Below, piece after piece: positions 57,282 to 61,431 of a stretch of 61,431 bases of DNA (position 1 is the stretch's first letter; every line of letters begins with the position of its first letter). Source of the stretch: Candidatus Treponema caballi (GTDB lineage Bacteria; Spirochaetota; Spirochaetia; Treponematales; Treponemataceae); the NCBI GenBank assembly GCA_018066285.1, contig JAGHRS010000037.1, forward strand, positions 1 to 61,431, in the 5' to 3' direction. The translations under genes and the position numbers were made by a program. The notes beneath the pieces were generated by a model that worked only from the letters and a program-made list of their open reading frames with translations, did not search any database and was not told the origin of the DNA.

Positions 57282-57824
57282 ATGCGAATTACAGGTGGAG
57301 AATTAAAAGGAAGAGTTACCGAATGTCCAGACGGCATAATCCGTCCGGCTATGGACAGAATGAGGGAATCTGTTTTTGCAATTCTTGGTCCTCTTGACGG
57401 CAAGTCGTTCCTTGACCTTTTTTCAGGCTCGGGCACTATTGCCATTGAGGCAGTTTCACGAGGTGCAGAACGCGTAGTCCTTTGCGAGAAGGATAAACTC
57501 AAGACACGGACACTCATCAAGAATGTCAGCATGACAGAATCCATGGGTAAAAAGATTGAATGCCATTTCATGCCTGTCGAACTGTTCCTGAAGCGTTGTC
57601 ATGACCAGTTTGACTTCATTTTTCTTGATCCCCCGTTCCCTTACCGTTTCCACCAGGATCTCGTGAAAACAGTTTCTGACAATCAGCTTTTAACTCCGAC
57701 AGGACAGGTTCTCATACACCGTCCTTCGGAAAAAGACATGCCCGAAAGGCTTGGAAACCTTATAAAGAAAGATTTTCGTATATATGGTCGTTCCATCGTA
57801 GATTTTTACGGATACGATTCTTGA
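57282..57824 (+). CDS. rsmD: 16S rRNA (guanine966-N2)-methyltransferase
   Basis: 180 aa from ATG 57282. MRITGGELKGR is the RsmD start, FLDLFSGSGTIAIEAVSRGA binds SAM, and FIFLDPPFPY is the catalytic motif. The ATG comes 6 bases after TATACT (57270-57275) with no ribosome site, so the message may be leaderless. The frame is open back to 57066 across the divergent rpsF promoter, which excludes the longer form. Confidence 0.93.
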   Translation: MRITGGELKGRVTECPDGIIRPAMDRMRESVFAILGPLDGKSFLDLFSGSGTIAIEAVSRGAERVVLCEKDKLKTRTLIKNVSMTESMGKKIECHFMPVELFLKRCHDQFDFIFLDPPFPYRFHQDLVKTVSDNQLLTPTGQVLIHRPSEKDMPERLGNLIKKDFRIYGRSIVDFYGYDS

Positions 57825-57869
57825 CTTATGGAAATTATAGAATAGAATATAATCAAAAGGTGTTTCTAG

Positions 57870-58208
57870 ATGCAGTCACAGGTAAAAAATGCGTTTGAAC
57901 AGCATGAACTTCCAGACGGTTTTATAAAAGTAACTGACAAGCCTGTTTCCGACCTTTCTTCTGAACAGAAGGTAATCTTAAACAGAAAAGGAAATATTCT
58001 TTTTAATCAGGGAGATATTCTCTCTGCAAGACGTTTATTCATTACTACCGGCTATTCTGACGGATTATGCCGTGTAGCTGAAAAAAGTCTTGAAAAAGGT
58101 GAAGAGCTGGATGCCCTCAAGCTTTACTGGCTTGCACACAATAAAAGAGGTGCTGACCCGCTGATTGAAAAACTTGCGGCTGTCATCTCTGATATCATTA
58201 AAGAATAA
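57870..58208 (+). CDS. Hypothetical protein, helical
   Basis: 112 aa, not recognised. Helical, with a TPR-like stretch (NILFNQGDILSARRLFITTG, GEELDALKLYWLAHNKRGAD). TATAAT at 57850-57855. Two bases before the TPR gene, so probably a partner of it. Confidence 0.75.
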   Translation: MQSQVKNAFEQHELPDGFIKVTDKPVSDLSSEQKVILNRKGNILFNQGDILSARRLFITTGYSDGLCRVAEKSLEKGEELDALKLYWLAHNKRGADPLIEKLAAVISDIIKE

Positions 58209-58210
58209 GG

Positions 58211-59368
58211 ATGAATCACATGGAAGACATGCTTTCTTCTACAGACGCACAGACAACTGACAGCGCCGTATCACAGACAGAAGTCACAGACCCAAAGACA
58301 AACGAGATTGCTGAACTTTCAAAGAAAGGTTATCAGCTTCTGAAAGAGAACAATATTGAGGAAGCTGAATGCGCCTTTAAGAGAATCCTTGAGCTTGAGG
58401 AGAATAACAATTACGCACTCGTAGGACTTGGTGATTCAGCCAGAAAACAGAATCATTTCCATGATGCAATTGAGTTCTACTCACAGTGTCTTTCATTCCA
58501 TCCGGGAAACAACTACGCACTGTTCGGACTTGCAGACTGCTACAAGGCACTTAACCAGTACCACAAGGCAATTGAAATCTGGGAACAGTATCTGGTACAT
58601 GATGACAGGAACATTACCGTTCTTACCCGTGTTGCCGATGCATACCGCAAGATCCGTGATTTCAAGAAATCAAAGCAGCTGTACCTGCGCGTCCTCGATA
58701 TGGAAGAGAACAATGCATACGCACTCATAGGTCTCGGCCATCTGCACTATGATTTCAAGGAATACACAGACGCCCTCTACTATTGGACAAAGATGCTTGA
58801 AATCAACGAAAAAGGTGTTGATATCCGCGTACTGACTTCAATCGGAAACTGCCACAGAAAGCTCAAGACTTTTGAAAAGGGTGTTTCTTTCTTCGAGCGC
58901 GCACTTGAGATGGATCCAAAGAACTTCTACGCTCTGTTCGGTCTTGCAGACTGCTACCGCGGTATGAATCAGCAGTTCCGTTCTGTAGAATACTGGAACA
59001 AGATTCTGGAAATTGATCCTAAGAACAAGGTCATCCTTACGCGCGCGGGCGACGCTTACCGCAACATGGGTAACTACGACCTTGCAACAGAATACTACAA
59101 CAAGGCTCTCGACATTGAGTTCGACCTGTACGCTGTTCTTGGACTAGCACTAATCAGCAAGGGTGAAGGCAAATATGAGGAAGCAATTGCAAGCCTTACC
59201 CGCCTTCAGCAGGCTGATCCTAAGAACTACCGTCTGTACATTGACCTTGCAGATTGTTACACTAAGACAAATCAGAAGGATAAGGCAATTGATATTCTCA
59301 AGCAGTTCCAGAAGACTGGCATCAGAAGCCAGGCTGTATCTGAAATGCTTGATAAACTCACTGCGTAG
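58211..59368 (+). CDS. TPR-repeat protein
   Basis: 385 aa made almost entirely of about nine tetratricopeptide repeats (NNIEEAECAFKRILELEENN, NYALFGLADCYKALNQYHKA, NFYALFGLADCYRGMNQQFR). No signal peptide; cytoplasmic scaffold. Partner unknown. Co-transcribed with the preceding gene and rlmN. Confidence 0.9.
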   Translation: MNHMEDMLSSTDAQTTDSAVSQTEVTDPKTNEIAELSKKGYQLLKENNIEEAECAFKRILELEENNNYALVGLGDSARKQNHFHDAIEFYSQCLSFHPGNNYALFGLADCYKALNQYHKAIEIWEQYLVHDDRNITVLTRVADAYRKIRDFKKSKQLYLRVLDMEENNAYALIGLGHLHYDFKEYTDALYYWTKMLEINEKGVDIRVLTSIGNCHRKLKTFEKGVSFFERALEMDPKNFYALFGLADCYRGMNQQFRSVEYWNKILEIDPKNKVILTRAGDAYRNMGNYDLATEYYNKALDIEFDLYAVLGLALISKGEGKYEEAIASLTRLQQADPKNYRLYIDLADCYTKTNQKDKAIDILKQFQKTGIRSQAVSEMLDKLTA

Positions 59369-59377
59369 CACGAATTA

Positions 59378-60415
59378 ATGTCAGACGAAAAATTAATCCG
59401 CCTTACAGGAATGCTTCCGGAAGAGATTTCGGAAGCATTATCTTTAAAGGCCGGTTTCCGCGGAAAGCAGATTTTCAAATGGATAGCCTCAGGTGTTGAA
59501 TCATTCGATGAGATGACAAATCTTTCGAAGGATATGCGCGTTGATCTTTCAGAGCGCGCAACACTCCGCTCTACAACAATCTCAGAAAAGCTCGAAGACC
59601 CCGACGGCACTATAAAGCTTCAGATCCGCCTCTTTGACGGTATGTGCGTTGAAACGGTCCTGCTCACTGATGCAGACGGGCGAAAAACTGCCTGCGTTTC
59701 CTGCCAGGTCGGCTGTGCCATGGGATGCGCTTTCTGCCAGACAGGAAAACTGGGCTTTGCCCGTAACCTGACTGCAGACGAAATCGTGGAACAGTTCCTT
59801 CATCTTGAGAAAATCTGCGGAACGCTCGACAACATCGTCTTTATGGGTATGGGCGAGCCAATGCTCAACTTAGGCGCCATCCGTAAGGCAATAGCCGTGC
59901 TCACCAGCGCAGAGGGCCGCGCACTTTCGCCGCGCCGCATCACCATTTCTACAAGTGGTGTCATAAAAGGCATTTACGACCTGGCTGACAATGGCCCGGC
60001 GGTCAGGCTCGCCATCTCGCTGACAGCAGCAAATCCTGATCTCCGGACAAAGCTCATGCCGGTCAATAAGGCAAATCCACTTCCGGAACTTTCCAAGGCA
60101 ATCGGTTACTATATTGAAAAGACGGGAAAACGCTGTACGCTTGAGGCGGCGCTTCTTGGCGGCGTCAACACGGATGCAGAAAGCGCACGCTTCATGAAAG
60201 AGTTTGCAGGCACACTCCCCGTTCACATCAACCTGATTCCGTGGAATCCGGTCGAAGGACTTCCCTATCATGAGCCGACAACTAAAGAGTGCCGCGCGTA
60301 CATCCAGATGCTTGAAAACTACGGGCTTCAGGTAACACAGAGAACGCGCCGCGGCCGGAAAATCGGCGGTGCCTGCGGTCAGCTTGGAAAAACGTGCAAG
60401 ACAACTGCTGACTGA
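59378..60415 (+). CDS. rlmN: Dual-specificity rRNA/tRNA methyltransferase RlmN
   Basis: 345 aa radical-SAM enzyme methylating A2503 of 23S rRNA and A37 of some tRNAs. Radical SAM cysteines C113, C117, C120 in VGCAMGCAFCQTG; GMGEPMLNL; the C-terminal methyl-carrying cysteine in GGACGQL. Follows the TPR gene by 9 bases. Confidence 0.96.
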   Translation: MSDEKLIRLTGMLPEEISEALSLKAGFRGKQIFKWIASGVESFDEMTNLSKDMRVDLSERATLRSTTISEKLEDPDGTIKLQIRLFDGMCVETVLLTDADGRKTACVSCQVGCAMGCAFCQTGKLGFARNLTADEIVEQFLHLEKICGTLDNIVFMGMGEPMLNLGAIRKAIAVLTSAEGRALSPRRITISTSGVIKGIYDLADNGPAVRLAISLTAANPDLRTKLMPVNKANPLPELSKAIGYYIEKTGKRCTLEAALLGGVNTDAESARFMKEFAGTLPVHINLIPWNPVEGLPYHEPTTKECRAYIQMLENYGLQVTQRTRRGRKIGGACGQLGKTCKTTAD

Positions 60416-60503
60416 TTATTAGCAGATATTTTTCCATCAAGTTATTTTTTACTTAAAATTTTCACATTTTTTATCAAAAAATCATAGTATTTTCTGAATT
60501 TCA

Positions 60504-60532
60504 TTGAAAATACTGTTACTTTGCGCTATAAT
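60504..60532 (+). promoter_or_regulatory. Promoter of the HMA-fold gene
   Basis: TTGAAA (60504-60509), 17 bases, TATAAT (60527-60532); AAAGGGGG ribosome site and ATG at 60559. Confidence 0.85.
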
Positions 60533-60558
60533 TTGACTTGCTTTAAAGGGGGCATAAC

Positions 60559-60762
60559 ATGGAGAAAAAAATCTATGTTGTCGGATTGGATGATGAGAGT
60601 TTAGAAGCAAAAGTAGCAGCTGCAGTATCTGCTGTTCCCGGAGTCAACAGCTGTAAGGCTTTCTCAATGAAAGCACAGGTTCTTGTTGATTTTGACGAAG
60701 CAACAGCTTCTGAAGATGCAATCAACGCCGCAATTTCAAGCTGCGGACTTGATGTTTTATAA
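60559..60762 (+). CDS. Small HMA-fold protein lacking the metal motif
   Basis: 67 aa. The beta-alpha-beta-beta-alpha-beta spacing (KKIYVVGLDDESLEAKVAAA, VPGVNSCKAFSMKAQVLVDF, EDAINAAISSCGLDVL) is that of CopZ/MerP-type domains, but the metal loop GMxCxxC is replaced by GLDDESLEAK. It cannot bind copper in the usual way. Monocistronic, strong promoter and terminator, so well expressed. Function unknown. Confidence 0.78.
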   Translation: MEKKIYVVGLDDESLEAKVAAAVSAVPGVNSCKAFSMKAQVLVDFDEATASEDAINAAISSCGLDVL

Positions 60763-60792
60763 AAAATAGGCTTTACAAGCCAAAAAAGTAAG

Positions 60793-60829
60793 ACCGGCTT
60801 TGAGGGTAACTTCAAGCCGGTTTTTTTTT
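60793..60829 (+). terminator. Terminator of the HMA-fold gene
   Basis: ACCGGCTT...AAGCCGGT with inner partial pairing, followed by nine T. Confidence 0.85.
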
Positions 60830-60904
60830 CATCAATTTCTTGTGTTTCAGCAATTCCCCATTTATAATTATATATATATTTTTAACCAGCAAGAGGAGAT
60901 AATT

Positions 60905-61431
60905 ATGAAAGTAATGAAAAAGCTGGCTATTGCATGTATAGCAGTAATGGTTTTGCTTACCGTAAGCTGTGGTGGAGATTCACCTTCCAATTCTAACCCC
61001 GCAGGTTTTCTAAGAACCAGTTCAGATGGTTACAATGAAATCTTTTTTGACAATTTTACTTCAGAAGTTAGCAACACCTCGATGATTGCCGTTTTGAGAA
61101 AAGAAGCAGATGAAGAATATTGGACCTATGCTTTCTGGATATACCAGAACTACAATGTAGATCATCTGGAAAATATTCCACCATTAAAAGATTACTATGC
61201 AACAAACGGAAAAACGTATACATATCAAATTCAATTTTCAGATACCGATTATTCTGGTGAAGTGCAGATTACTACAAACAAAAGTCTGGGTGACGTAACC
61301 GTAACGCCGGGAACAGTTGAATTCAATCAATCAACAGGCAAACTGGAATTCTCAACGCTTCCCGTATTCCACTATACACCAGCAGGTAGTTTCTTTGATG
61401 AATGTAATAAAAGTATAGTATATTCTTATCC
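60905..61431 (+). CDS. Lipoprotein, partial (cut by window end)
   Basis: 175 codons visible. AGAGGAGAT ribosome site. Lipoprotein signal KKLAIACIAVMVLLTVSC with Cys at residue 22, then a Ser/Asn linker and beta-rich sequence (GYNEIFFDNFTSEVSNTSMI, DYSGEVQITTNKSLGDVTVT). Family not recognised. Confidence 0.8.
   Translation, partial: MKVMKKLAIACIAVMVLLTVSCGGDSPSNSNPAGFLRTSSDGYNEIFFDNFTSEVSNTSMIAVLRKEADEEYWTYAFWIYQNYNVDHLENIPPLKDYYATNGKTYTYQIQFSDTDYSGEVQITTNKSLGDVTVTPGTVEFNQSTGKLEFSTLPVFHYTPAGSFFDECNKSIVYSY

Overview
The window reads as a chromosomal segment of a host-associated (rumen, gut or oral type) Treponema. This is inferred from the spirochaete-like ribosomal, uppS-cdsA-dxr-rseP and rpsF-ssb-rpsR-rplI-dnaB blocks, the many secreted TPR, HEAT, WD40-like and PilZ-like proteins, and a fermentative AdhE/[FeFe]-hydrogenase locus. 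No database search was possible; family calls rest on motifs, length and context.

Layout. 1-7 kb: partial type I restriction methylase (hsdM), a 68-aa coiled-coil protein, a thioesterase, an M13 peptidase, an Sfp-type phosphopantetheinyl transferase and an HD-GYP protein. 7-13.4 kb: mfd, then a pseudo-receiver/PilZ-like and zinc-ribbon cluster ending in tRNA-Leu. 13.5-23.9 kb (minus strand): alr, a LysR regulator, adhE, a choline-kinase-like protein, two small [2Fe-2S] thioredoxin-fold ferredoxins, a PAS-containing sensory-type [FeFe] hydrogenase, a PP2C/SpoIIE-type phosphatase and a second [FeFe] hydrogenase. This looks like a hydrogen/redox signalling module tied to ethanol fermentation. 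24-25.5 kb: threonine synthase, then tRNA-Gly.

25.6-41.2 kb is a visibly AT-richer island between tRNA-Gly (with a possible integrase remnant beside it) and rnc. It holds nine Rhs C-terminal junctions, all on the minus strand, each carrying the NWYAYVHNDPV...DLWGL signature followed by a different toxin-like tip and, in eight cases, an overlapping or adjacent immunity candidate. Seven of the nine are orphan tips without the Rhs shell; two (at 33.7 and 38.9 kb) keep a short stretch of Rhs core, and the upstream one is cut off by a decayed IS3-family element. Between 26 and 31 kb every toxin-immunity pair is separated by a DUF4160/DUF2442 pair. Two tips with an HxGN...GC peptidoglycan-enzyme-like motif are each followed by a secreted RCC1-type beta-propeller. 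This array is the main candidate for a previously undescribed system: a silent tip library for Rhs effector switching.

41.2-61.4 kb returns to housekeeping genes: rnc, acpP, rpmF, coaD, two exported proteins, tRNA-Arg, maf, the rpsB-tsf-frr-uppS-cdsA-dxr-rseP run, a WD40-like exported protein, the rpsF-ssb-rpsR-rplI-dnaB operon, rsmD, a TPR pair, rlmN, a small HMA-fold protein and a lipoprotein cut by the window end.
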